64,000 nt of DNA, from assembly GCA_017510785.1 (NCBI GenBank), contig JAFWMH010000027.1, positions 1 to 64,000 on the forward strand, given 5' to 3'. This stretch comes from Atopobiaceae bacterium. Its GTDB lineage: Bacteria > Actinomycetota > Coriobacteriia > Coriobacteriales > Atopobiaceae. A model generated the notes under the pieces. The model saw only the letters and a list, made by a program, of their open reading frames with translations, was not told the DNA's origin and searched no databases. The position numbers and the translations under genes are program-made. Of the stretch, positions 25,039 to 32,730 are shown piece after piece (the first letter of the stretch is position 1; each line of letters opens with the position of its first letter).

Positions 25039-26019
25039 CTACAAATCCGTCATGGGGGACGCCTGTATTCCTGTTTGTTGTACCTGCGCCTCCACGAGAC
25101 TCCGTTCGCGACTGGCGAGATAGGCCGGGTTGAGCCGTGCCTTGTCGTAATGCAGGTATGTTCCTTGCGTTCTTTCTACGAGCAGCGATGTGAAGAATCG
25201 TTCCCAGCTAAAGTACTCCCGACTCTCGACGTATGCGGAGGGATTCTCTAAGATTTTTGGGATTTCGGAGTCGCGCACGAGCCCGGAACACAATATAAGC
25301 CACTCGAATGATTCGGGCAGAAACAAGCCGGCTCCTTTGCGTTGCGCGAGTTCCAGTACCGCTTCCATTTGGGGTCCGAATTCCGCGCCGTCAGCAATTA
25401 TCAGTATTCTCTCGGAGGCACAGGCCCGTAACTTGGCTAGTACGTTTCCCTTCCCGTGGGCAGATGTGCACTCAATTTCCGAGTGTTCGCATAGTGCTCG
25501 AAAGAATTCGTAGCCTGAGTTCGAGTCCTCAACAATCACGGTTTGTGGATTGGTAATGTGGGGTATTTGGGTGTACATGCGTCTTGCATGGGTGTAATAC
25601 TTCCTGATGCCAGGATAACGTGACGTGGAGTTTCGAAGCTCATATACCTCCTCGACGCTATACGGAAGCATCGGGAGACTCTCGCGCGTAACAAGCACGT
25701 AATAATTGTCGCTGTTGCGCACGGCCTTTGCGAATTCCTCGGTGCGTGTAAAGGTGTTGCCCTCATCGAGAAAGACGAAACTGCCCTTTGTTTCCTCCAA
25801 ATCGCGTTTCCATGACCTGCCCGCAAGCACTACGCAAGGCCGGGCACTGCTCAGAGTGATGCCGCTTGCTTGGCCATCCTGCGCGTATTCCGCTACCATG
25901 CCGACGAGTGTGGACTTGCCCGTGGCACTGTTGCCGCGAATTACCGTAAGGGACCTTGTGAGTGTGAGCTTAAACTGTACACGTGCGTTCTCGATGCGTA
26001 TGTCGTACGTACCTTTCAT
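25039..26019 (-). CDS. P-loop ATPase with TOPRIM-like C-terminal half, partner of DUF4869
   Basis: This 326-residue protein has a Walker A loop, GNSATGKST, at residues 29-37 and a Walker B-like FVFLDEGN at 81-88. After about residue 160 the segment VIVEDSNSGYEFF, the GKGN turn at 189-192 and ILIIADGAEFG at 205-215 resemble, in order, the Glu, Gly and acidic motifs of TOPRIM nuclease domains such as those of OLD-family proteins. The ABC signature is not evident. It overlaps the DUF4869 gene by 4 bases (ATGA). I recall this pair as common in gut Firmicutes, without an assigned function. TOPRIM identity is an inference from motif order only. Confidence 0.6.
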   Translation of the reverse strand: MKGTYDIRIENARVQFKLTLTRSLTVIRGNSATGKSTLVGMVAEYAQDGQASGITLSSARPCVVLAGRSWKRDLEETKGSFVFLDEGNTFTRTEEFAKAVRNSDNYYVLVTRESLPMLPYSVEEVYELRNSTSRYPGIRKYYTHARRMYTQIPHITNPQTVIVEDSNSGYEFFRALCEHSEIECTSAHGKGNVLAKLRACASERILIIADGAEFGPQMEAVLELAQRKGAGLFLPESFEWLILCSGLVRDSEIPKILENPSAYVESREYFSWERFFTSLLVERTQGTYLHYDKARLNPAYLASRERSLVEAQVQQTGIQASPMTDL

Positions 26020-26468
26020 CGCTCGGCCCCGTTCATGGCGACGTCGTATTCCTCAATGAAGCCCAGCATGTCGTGAACAACGTTGCCAGAGTTCAGCACG
26101 CGAATGGAGAACTTCCCGTTGCCGAAAACCATAAGGTGCCGCAGATTGATGGTGATGTCGCGCTTCGACGCCATGCGCAGTATCCACCACGCGCAGTTGT
26201 TGCCGCACGTGGAGGCGTTGAAAACGAGTTCCGGCTTATAGTAAATAAGTATGAGCGTTTTGACCCCGCCCGAAAGCTGGGTCGGGGCAATTTTGCCGAG
26301 GACGGGACTCTGAATGAGGGCGTCACCCAGTACGATGGATTTGTCTACGCTCTTTATCATGCGGCGTACAAACTCGTCGTCGAACCATGAGTCGAGGTAG
26401 GTATTCTTGAAATACACCGCCGTGTTGTAGATGGCCTCCGGCATTTCGCCGAACTGAACGCCCAGCAT
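26016..26468 (-). CDS. DUF4869 domain protein
   Basis: This 150-residue protein matches DUF4869 throughout: MLGVQFGEMPEAIYNTAVYF, DALIQSPVLGKIAPTQLSGG and FNASTCGNNCAWWILRMASK, then DITINLRHLMVF. The start at 26468 is favoured because GAGGGAG lies about 6 bases upstream and the conserved N-terminus begins there. It is translationally coupled to the ATPase downstream. The paired conserved Cys and invariant LSGGVKTL loop suggest a ligand- or nucleic-acid-sensing role, but none is known. Confidence 0.8.
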   Translation of the reverse strand: MLGVQFGEMPEAIYNTAVYFKNTYLDSWFDDEFVRRMIKSVDKSIVLGDALIQSPVLGKIAPTQLSGGVKTLILIYYKPELVFNASTCGNNCAWWILRMASKRDITINLRHLMVFGNGKFSIRVLNSGNVVHDMLGFIEEYDVAMNGAER

Positions 26469-26564
26469 TGCGCTCTCCCTCGCCCTAACGCCAATCCTCC
26501 GTCGTGCCCATGGTAGCACACTGCGTTGTGAGCCACTTTCTCCAGAAGTTTGTTGCGCGGAGCG

Positions 26565-28157
26565 TCATGCGAGCCGGTGCATGGCAAGTTCGCAAACGTG
26601 CGTTGTGCCCGATTCGCTCGTAAGGACGACGGAGCGTGGGCCATCGCCGGGATAGCTCAACTCGCTCATCGCAGCCTCGCCGTCGTTTACGTAAACCTCC
26701 ACGCAGCCACGGTCGAGCCACACCTGCAGCCGAATGCGTCCATCGCGTGTGTTGACGGGTACGGCGCGATATCCGCGATTGCCGCGAATGGTGTTGCGGC
26801 GGTCCACTACCACGCATCCGGTTTGGGCGTCGTATCCCACAAACAGCCGGTTGCCGTCAGAAGTGTGGTGCACCTCCACGCCCATGCGCTCGGCATCGCT
26901 AGTGATAAGGTCGAAAACAAGCTCAATGAGTCCGCAGGTCAAGTCGCTTGCCAGCGTGTGCTCGGTGTTTGGCGCGAGCGCGATGGGGCAGACAAAAGCG
27001 GGGCAGCTGCAAGTGACGGCGTTAGAGCTATGCGGAGAAGCTGCGCGAACATCGGACGATGGAATAGTGGGGGAGCCCGCGCCTGAGTTGAGCGACGTCT
27101 CGAGCATTTGGGCACTTGTCGAACCGTGCGACCTTGTCCATTCCATTACCTCTTTGGCTGGCCGCACCCGTACGCGATCGTCATCTCCCAACGTGAGCTC
27201 GCGCGGCAGCGTGAATTGGCCACACCATCCGTCGGCCTTCTCGGGCGCCTCAAACTGGAAAGGACTCATCCAGCCGAATTGAATGCGACGGCCGTCCGGC
27301 GTCTCGAAGGATTGTGGCGCATAAAAGTTGTGTCCCCAATCGCAGGGCGTGAAGTCCGTTGTGGGGACGAAAGGTTTTCCAAGGCTCCAGTCGCCCACCA
27401 AGTAACCAGCATTGTTGTAATTGCGTCCCACATAGCCTTTCGGACGCATGCCCATGGCCGAAAAACACAGCACCCAGCGTCCGCCCAGGCAAAACAGGTC
27501 CGGACACTCGATCATGCGCACCTCGGACGTCGGCCATTCGTAAATGACTCCCTCGCATTGCCATGTGCGCAGGTCGCGTGAGGTGTAGAGCGCTACCTGC
27601 CCGCGCGGTTCGCTTGACTGCTGCCCCACCACCATGCACCACACGTTTCCCTGGCGCCACACCTTCGGGTCGCGGAAATTGCCACGGGGCTTGTCACCCG
27701 GCACGACGACGCCGAGCTTCTCCCAATGTACGCCGTCATCACTCACGGCTGCGCACTGCACTTCGCGCCGCGTTTCGGGATGGTCGAAGTCGATCGCATG
27801 ACGATGACCGGTGTAGAAGAAGTACAGCCTGCCGTCATCGCCGACGACGGCCGAACCCGACCAGCATCCGTTGCACTCCTCCTCAAGCGTTGGCGCCAGC
27901 GCAATGGGCTCGTGTCGCCAGGTGACGAGGTCCTCGCTCGACACGTGGCCCCAGTGCATCGGCCCCCACTCCGAGCTGTACGGATGATGCTGAAAGTACG
28001 CATGATAGCGGCCCTTGTAAAAGCACAGCCCATTGGGGTCGTTAATCCAGCCCGCTCGCGCGGCAATGTGATACGCGGGATACCAACGGTCGCGCAGCGT
28101 GGCGGCGCGATTCAATATGGCCTTCTCTGCTTTGGCAAGCTTCGTTTCGTGCGTCAT
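26565..28157 (-). CDS. Glycoside hydrolase family 32 (sucrose-6-phosphate hydrolase type)
   Basis: This 530-residue protein has the five-bladed propeller signatures of GH32: WINDPNG with the nucleophile Asp at residue 40, FRDPKVW carrying the transition-state Asp, and ECPDLF with the acid/base Glu. A C-terminal beta-sandwich follows after a variable Ser/Ala-rich linker near residues 360-400. It hydrolyses sucrose or its 6-phosphate; with no signal peptide it acts in the cytoplasm. The start at 28157 follows GAAAGG on the minus strand; the 28376 frame runs through repeats. No sucrose transporter is adjacent, but a GntR gene lies just upstream. Confidence 0.9.
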   Translation of the reverse strand: MTHETKLAKAEKAILNRAATLRDRWYPAYHIAARAGWINDPNGLCFYKGRYHAYFQHHPYSSEWGPMHWGHVSSEDLVTWRHEPIALAPTLEEECNGCWSGSAVVGDDGRLYFFYTGHRHAIDFDHPETRREVQCAAVSDDGVHWEKLGVVVPGDKPRGNFRDPKVWRQGNVWCMVVGQQSSEPRGQVALYTSRDLRTWQCEGVIYEWPTSEVRMIECPDLFCLGGRWVLCFSAMGMRPKGYVGRNYNNAGYLVGDWSLGKPFVPTTDFTPCDWGHNFYAPQSFETPDGRRIQFGWMSPFQFEAPEKADGWCGQFTLPRELTLGDDDRVRVRPAKEVMEWTRSHGSTSAQMLETSLNSGAGSPTIPSSDVRAASPHSSNAVTCSCPAFVCPIALAPNTEHTLASDLTCGLIELVFDLITSDAERMGVEVHHTSDGNRLFVGYDAQTGCVVVDRRNTIRGNRGYRAVPVNTRDGRIRLQVWLDRGCVEVYVNDGEAAMSELSYPGDGPRSVVLTSESGTTHVCELAMHRLA

Positions 28158-28244
28158 GGCGGGGCCTTTCTCTTTTGGCAACGCGGTGCAGGCATTAGGT
28201 AGGCATAAGTATAAGCGCATAAAAGTGGTTAGTGCATCCCCCAT

Positions 28245-28500
28245 ATGTGTATGTGTGGGGCCGTTTAGCGGACGAAGGGCTTGGCTAAGTGGCACCTGTG
28301 GTACACGTTGCAGGGTTGTGTACCGAGGGGGTCGTTTAGCGCGCGAAACCAGTCCTAAGTGGCTCCCGTGGTACACGTTAGCAGGTTGTGTGCTGGCGGG
28401 GACGTTTAGGACGCGAAGTCCGTGCTAAGTGGCGCCTGCAGCACACAGGATGAGGCTGTGTGCTGGCGGGGACGTTTAGCGGACAAAAGCCGTCCGGCCG
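28245..28500 (+). repeat. Tandem ~70-bp hairpin array related to the 3557-3844 array
   Basis: CGTTTAG recurs at 28262, 28333, 28403 and 28473, and CTAAGTGG follows about 22-28 bases after each of the first three. Each of these three is closed by an inverted repeat that differs between units: GTGTACC/GGTACAC in unit 2, GTGTGCT/AGCACAC in unit 3. Interior words GGGAC, TTTAGCGGACAAAAGC and AAGTGGC are shared with the 72-bp units at 3557-3844. The last unit is cut off before the minus-strand GntR gene's stop. Confidence 0.8.
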
Positions 28501-28516
28501 GCTGCCCTGGCACGAG

Positions 28517-29260
28517 CTACGCACGCGACGTGTCGCTCAGAATGACGCAGCGATTTGCGGGGAGCCAGACGCTGCCCCATTCGAAGGGCGTACCGTCGTC
28601 GAGCCGCACGAGTTGGTCGAGGTTAAGAACGGGCGCATGCTCGTCGCATTCGAGCCACGCTCCGCGTGAGCGACCGGCGACGCGGGCGCTATAGCTCATT
28701 TGGCTGCTTCCGATGTTTCGTCCGCTGGTGCGCTCGACGGCGGCAAACACGTTTTCCTTCGTGAAGTCCGCCTTCTCGAGTCCGGGGCACGCCTCAAGAT
28801 TGAGGTGGCTCTCGATGAGCATGACGGGTCGATCGTGCAAGCTGCGAACACGCATAAGAAAGAGACTCGGCGCGCCAACCGCAAGGCCCAAGCTCCGGGC
28901 GCATTCCTTGCCGGCGGGCTCGACGCGTTGCTCTATAACGTGTGTGCTATACGCAAGCTCCTGCTCGTCCATCGATTCGGCAAACGAGAGAAGCCGCGTG
29001 GTACTCGCCCGCGCCATGAGAGGCTGCGTAACAAAGGTGCCCCGTCCGCGTTGCTGTACCAGCAATCCCTCGTCAACAAGCGTGCGAATGGCTCGTTGAA
29101 CGGTGCCACGCGCTACGCCCAACATCGCGGCCAGATCGTGTTCCGAGGGAATGGGCTCGCCGACACCCCATGCTTTGGAATACACTTGGTCGCGCACGTA
29201 GTTTGCGACGCTCGCGTGCAGCGGGCCGACTTCGTCTAGAAGAGGGCTACTAGCGCTCAT
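28517..29260 (-). CDS. GntR-family (HutC subfamily) transcription regulator
   Basis: This 247-residue protein has an N-terminal winged helix (PIPSEHDLAAMLGVARGTVQ and RAIRTLVDEGLLVQQRGRGT) and a C-terminal UTRA-type effector domain with RLLSFAESM, FLMRVRSL and PVMLIESHLN. Such repressors sense sugars or sugar phosphates. It lies upstream of the GH32 gene on the same strand, separated by the hairpin array, so control of sucrose use is plausible but not shown. The start at 29260 overlaps the preceding gene's stop by 4 bases (ATGA). Confidence 0.85.
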   Translation of the reverse strand: MSASSPLLDEVGPLHASVANYVRDQVYSKAWGVGEPIPSEHDLAAMLGVARGTVQRAIRTLVDEGLLVQQRGRGTFVTQPLMARASTTRLLSFAESMDEQELAYSTHVIEQRVEPAGKECARSLGLAVGAPSLFLMRVRSLHDRPVMLIESHLNLEACPGLEKADFTKENVFAAVERTSGRNIGSSQMSYSARVAGRSRGAWLECDEHAPVLNLDQLVRLDDGTPFEWGSVWLPANRCVILSDTSRA

Positions 29261-30000
29261 GCGAGACGACTCTCCGGTTGCGATGCTTTTTGGGAGTTCG
29301 GCGGGTCGCCCAAATGTGAAGGGTCGCCCAAATGTGACGCGTCGCGTCCGGCGGCGTAGAGTTGCATTGCCGCCCGCAGCGCCTCGTCCACCTCTGCGGC
29401 CGTGCGCGAAAAGAATTCGGGCGTGAGTAGGTCGTACGTCGGCACATCCGCAATGTGACGCTCTTGGTTGGCCCGCACGATGCGCGCGGCCGAAACGACG
29501 GTACGTCGCATGTCCTCGTCGTCGAGCTCGTACTGCTCGAAGGCCGCGCACTGCGCAAGGACGTCGTCGTCGAGCGCGGGGACGAGCGAGATGCCGAGCG
29601 TTCGCCCGTACAAATCGAAGTCGGCCTGTTTGCGAATGCGCGTTTCGTCGCATGGCGTCACGCCGATTTTATCTATGTACTGTGTGGTGCGCAAATTATA
29701 GTAGTGGTCGCACAGCAAATGGCACCACACACCTAGCACGAGGTCGCTTGCGTCGCGGCCGCGCACGTAGGTGCAATAAAACCTGCTCGCATCTGGGGCG
29801 GGCACAAACGTGGGGTCGGCGTAGTGCGTATCCCTATAGGGAATTTTGCGCGAAACATCTGGCACCATGTAGCCTACGTACGTATCGGGCACAAGATTGC
29901 CGAGCACGAACGCGTCGCGGTTGCGCACGACGCGCTTGCACGACGGCTCGGTCGCGAGGAGTCTCTCGGTGTGTGCGATATGTACATTCCAGCTTGGCAT
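29257..30000 (-). CDS. Zinc-dependent phospholipase C-like metalloprotein
   Basis: This 247-residue protein starts MPSWNVHIAHTERLL. It has DAFVLGNLVPDTYVGYMVPD, then DTHYADP, and LGVWCHLLCDHYYNLR, the spaced His and Asp residues of the Zn-dependent phospholipase C / S1-P1 fold. No signal peptide is present. Many such bacterial proteins have no proven substrate. The ATG at 30000 is preferred to the TTG at 30036 because family members begin MPSW-like. It overlaps the GntR gene and should be co-transcribed with it, a combination whose logic is unclear. Confidence 0.75.
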   Translation of the reverse strand: MPSWNVHIAHTERLLATEPSCKRVVRNRDAFVLGNLVPDTYVGYMVPDVSRKIPYRDTHYADPTFVPAPDASRFYCTYVRGRDASDLVLGVWCHLLCDHYYNLRTTQYIDKIGVTPCDETRIRKQADFDLYGRTLGISLVPALDDDVLAQCAAFEQYELDDEDMRRTVVSAARIVRANQERHIADVPTYDLLTPEFFSRTAAEVDEALRAAMQLYAAGRDASHLGDPSHLGDPPNSQKASQPESRLA

Positions 30001-30161
30001 CCGTCTATGGTAACACGATTTACCATTATGAGACAAATTCCTAAGGAGTTTGCTTCACGTCCTCGCGCTTCGATGTGCCGCTCCCCGTTACGATTGCGCC
30101 GAAGGCTACAAAAACGTCCGCATCGCGCTACCATAGAGGGAATAGATGAGAGGAGAGACGC

Positions 30162-31562
30162 ATGGCAATCGTTGGAGCGTTCGTACTGCCGCATCCGCCG
30201 CTTATAATACCCGCCGTAGGCAGGGGTCGCGAACGTGAGATTCAAGCAACGGTGGACGCGTGCGAGGAAGTGGGACGTCGCATCGCCGCGCTAGCACCCA
30301 ATACGGTGGTTATTTCGTCGCCGCACGCAACGATGTATCGCGACTATTTTCACATTTCACCGGGTAAGGTCGCGCGGGGAAGCTTTGGCATGTACGGCGC
30401 GCCGCAGGCGGCTTATGAGGCCCACTACGATACCGAGCTCGTGGCGAAGATTTGTGCGCAATGCGAGCGAGAGGGCATCGCCGCGGGCACCGACTACGAG
30501 CGCGACGCGCGTCTCGACCATGGCACAATGATCGCCCTGCACTTTATTGAGCACTACCTAAAAGGGTTTAAGGTGGTGCGCATCGGGCTTTCGGGTTTGT
30601 CTGCGACGGAGCATTACAAGCTGGGCCAGTGCGTGCAAAAGGCGGCAGCAGAGCTCGGACGGCGTGTGGTGTGGCTTGCTTCGGGAGACCTTTCGCACAA
30701 GCTGTTGGCTGAGGGGCCATACGGGTTCGCGCCGGAGGGTCCGGTGTTCGACGAGCGTGTGGCGCACGACTTTGCCACGGGCGACTTGGTGGACCTGCTG
30801 GCGATGGATCCTTCGCTGGCGGAGCGCGCTGCCGAGTGTGGTTTGCGCAGTTTTTGGATAATGACGGGCGCGTTGCACAACACGGCGATTCGCGCGGAGC
30901 TGCTGAGTCACGAGGGGCCGTTCGGCGTGGGCTATGGCGTTGGCGCGTTCGAGCCGACGGGCGAAGAGGGAGCAGATAAAAGCTGCAATCGGCTTGTGTC
31001 GTATCTCGAACGGCGTGCTGCTGACCTTCAGAGCAAAAAGGAAAACGAGGATGCCTACGTGCGGCTGGCGCGGGCATCGCTGGAGACGTTTGTACGAGAG
31101 AGGCGTCGCATCGCGGTGCCTGCCGACGTGCCGGACGAGCTGCGCGAAACCCGCGCGGGATGTTTCGTGTCGCTTAAGATTGATGGCAACCTTCGCGGCT
31201 GCATTGGTACGATTGAGCCCACGCGCGCGAGTCTTGCCGAGGAGATTTGTGCCAATGCCATATCGGCGGGTACGCGCGACCCGCGTTTTGCAGCGGTGCG
31301 CAAAGACGAGCTGGCCGACCTCGTATACGACGTGGACGTGCTGACGAAACCCGAGCCCGTTGCGTCGACAGCCGAGCTCGATCCGGCGCGCTACGGAGTT
31401 ATCGTGAGCTGCGCCGACGGTCGTCGGGGGCTGTTGCTGCCCGACTTGGACGGCGTGGATACGGTTGACGAACAGGTTGGCATCGCTGCGCAAAAGGGAC
31501 GCATCGACCTCGATTTTGACGAGTATCGTTTGGAGCGTTTTGAGGTGGTGAGGCACCTATGA
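30162..31562 (+). CDS. Fused MEMO-like / AMMECR1 protein of the AmmeMemoRadiSam system
   Basis: This 466-residue protein joins two normally separate parts. Residues 1 to about 265 resemble class III extradiol dioxygenases (LigB/MEMO type): VLPHPPLIIPAVGRG, VVISSPHATMYRDYF, LDHGTMIALHFIEH and WLASGDLSHKL, with the expected metal-site His. Residues about 285-466 are the AMMECR1 domain: GCFVSLKIDGNLRGCIGTIE, RDPRFAAV and GLLLPDLDGVDTVDEQV. It overlaps the radical SAM gene by 4 bases. The system is named from this co-occurrence; its product is not known. Confidence 0.88.
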   Translation: MAIVGAFVLPHPPLIIPAVGRGREREIQATVDACEEVGRRIAALAPNTVVISSPHATMYRDYFHISPGKVARGSFGMYGAPQAAYEAHYDTELVAKICAQCEREGIAAGTDYERDARLDHGTMIALHFIEHYLKGFKVVRIGLSGLSATEHYKLGQCVQKAAAELGRRVVWLASGDLSHKLLAEGPYGFAPEGPVFDERVAHDFATGDLVDLLAMDPSLAERAAECGLRSFWIMTGALHNTAIRAELLSHEGPFGVGYGVGAFEPTGEEGADKSCNRLVSYLERRAADLQSKKENEDAYVRLARASLETFVRERRRIAVPADVPDELRETRAGCFVSLKIDGNLRGCIGTIEPTRASLAEEICANAISAGTRDPRFAAVRKDELADLVYDVDVLTKPEPVASTAELDPARYGVIVSCADGRRGLLLPDLDGVDTVDEQVGIAAQKGRIDLDFDEYRLERFEVVRHL

Positions 31563-32452
31563 GTGCACGCCGAAGTGCTTTTGTCCCCGAAACGGGAGCT
31601 CGGAGTGGGTCGGCTCGCATTCGTTGCGAGGTGTGTCCGCGTGGATGCGAACTCACGCCTGGCGGCATTGGATCGTGCCGTGCGCGGGGCAACGTGGGAG
31701 GGACGATTATGCCCATGGGATACGGGCGTGTAACGTCGCTCGCCATCGACCCCATCGAGAAGAAGCCTCTTGCGTGTTGGCGTCCTGGAACGAAGGTTCT
31801 TTCGCTTGGCAGCTTTGGCTGCAATCTGCACTGTGCGTGGTGTCAGAACCATATTATTTCGCAGGCGGGGGAGGATGGCGTGCCGTGGCGCGAGGCATCG
31901 CCCGAGGCAATCGTTGCGCTGGCGGTGCGGGCGCACGAAGAGGACGAGCTCATGACGAGCGTTGCATACACGTATAACGAGCCCTTGGTGGGTTGGGAGT
32001 ACGTGCGCGATACGAGCGTTTTGGTGCACGAGGCTGGTTTGGCAAACGTGCTTGTGACGGCGGGCTGCGTGCGCGAATCCGTTGTGCGCGAGGTGGCGCC
32101 ACTCATAGACGCGGTCAACATCGACCTCAAGTCGATTCGGCACGAGACGTATTCGGCGGTGGGCGGCGATCTTGATGCGGTGCAGTCTGCGATTCGCTTG
32201 TTTGCGGCCGAGCCGAACTGTCACGTTGAGGTTACCACGCTCGTAGTGCCGGGAATCAATGATACGCGCGAGGAGATGGACGAGCTTGCTGCTTGGATTG
32301 CGAGCGTAGACAAAAACATCGTGCTGCATGTGACGCGCTTTTTCCCTGCGTGGCGTATGCGCAAGCGTACCCCCACGCCGGTTTCGATGGTTTACGACCT
32401 CGCCGACGTTGCGCGCGCTCATCTTAGCAACGTGTTTACGGGCAATTGCTAG
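31559..32452 (+). CDS. amrS: AmmeMemoRadiSam system radical SAM enzyme
   Basis: This 297-residue protein has the radical SAM cluster motif CNLHCAWC (Cys-x3-Cys-x2-Cys) near residue 86. It is preceded by an N-terminal Cys-rich CEVCPRGCELTPGGIGSCRAR, and TYNEPLVGWEYV and VNIDLKS appear in the barrel. It is related to pyruvate formate-lyase activating enzymes, but no glycyl radical enzyme lies nearby. The ATGA overlap with the AmmeMemo gene shows they work together. The substrate, possibly a protein or aromatic amine, is unknown. Confidence 0.9.
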   Translation: MSARRSAFVPETGARSGSARIRCEVCPRGCELTPGGIGSCRARGNVGGTIMPMGYGRVTSLAIDPIEKKPLACWRPGTKVLSLGSFGCNLHCAWCQNHIISQAGEDGVPWREASPEAIVALAVRAHEEDELMTSVAYTYNEPLVGWEYVRDTSVLVHEAGLANVLVTAGCVRESVVREVAPLIDAVNIDLKSIRHETYSAVGGDLDAVQSAIRLFAAEPNCHVEVTTLVVPGINDTREEMDELAAWIASVDKNIVLHVTRFFPAWRMRKRTPTPVSMVYDLADVARAHLSNVFTGNC

Positions 32453-32584
32453 TGCGGCGTTGCGCGCATGTTTGGGCGGTAGGGGTGCACCGAGCTGTAG
32501 TTTGCGCTTCGTCGCGAGGGCGGCTGGCGGTAGCGTGTGGTGACTCTTGGCGCCCTATAGTAGGTCCGCGGAAGATTGCCAAGA

Positions 32585-32698
32585 ATGCTCGCCAGCCCAT
32601 CGCGGCCGGCGAGCATTCCCTTAACCCACGTCTTCCTTCAACGGGTGGCTCATGAGGTCGTATTCGCCGTCCGCAATTCCTTCATGGCCGGCGAGCAT
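32585..32698. repeat. Small direct/inverted repeats in the gap after amrS
   Basis: GGCCGGCGAGCAT occurs at 32604-32616 and 32686-32698. ATGCTCGCC at 32585-32593 pairs with GGCGAGCAT at 32608-32616. CTCATGAG, which spans the stop of the minus-strand gene ending at 32731, is echoed at 32649-32656. No credible gene is present in 32453-32730. Confidence 0.6.
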
Positions 32699-32730
32699 CC
32701 TTCAGCCCATTTCGATATCGGTGTGATCGC

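Noticed and set aside
32621..32698. 25-residue minus-strand peptide frame beginning MLAGHEGIADGEYD
   Set aside because: GAAGG touches the ATG with no spacer and the frame lies in repeated sequence; no paralogue or conservation visible.
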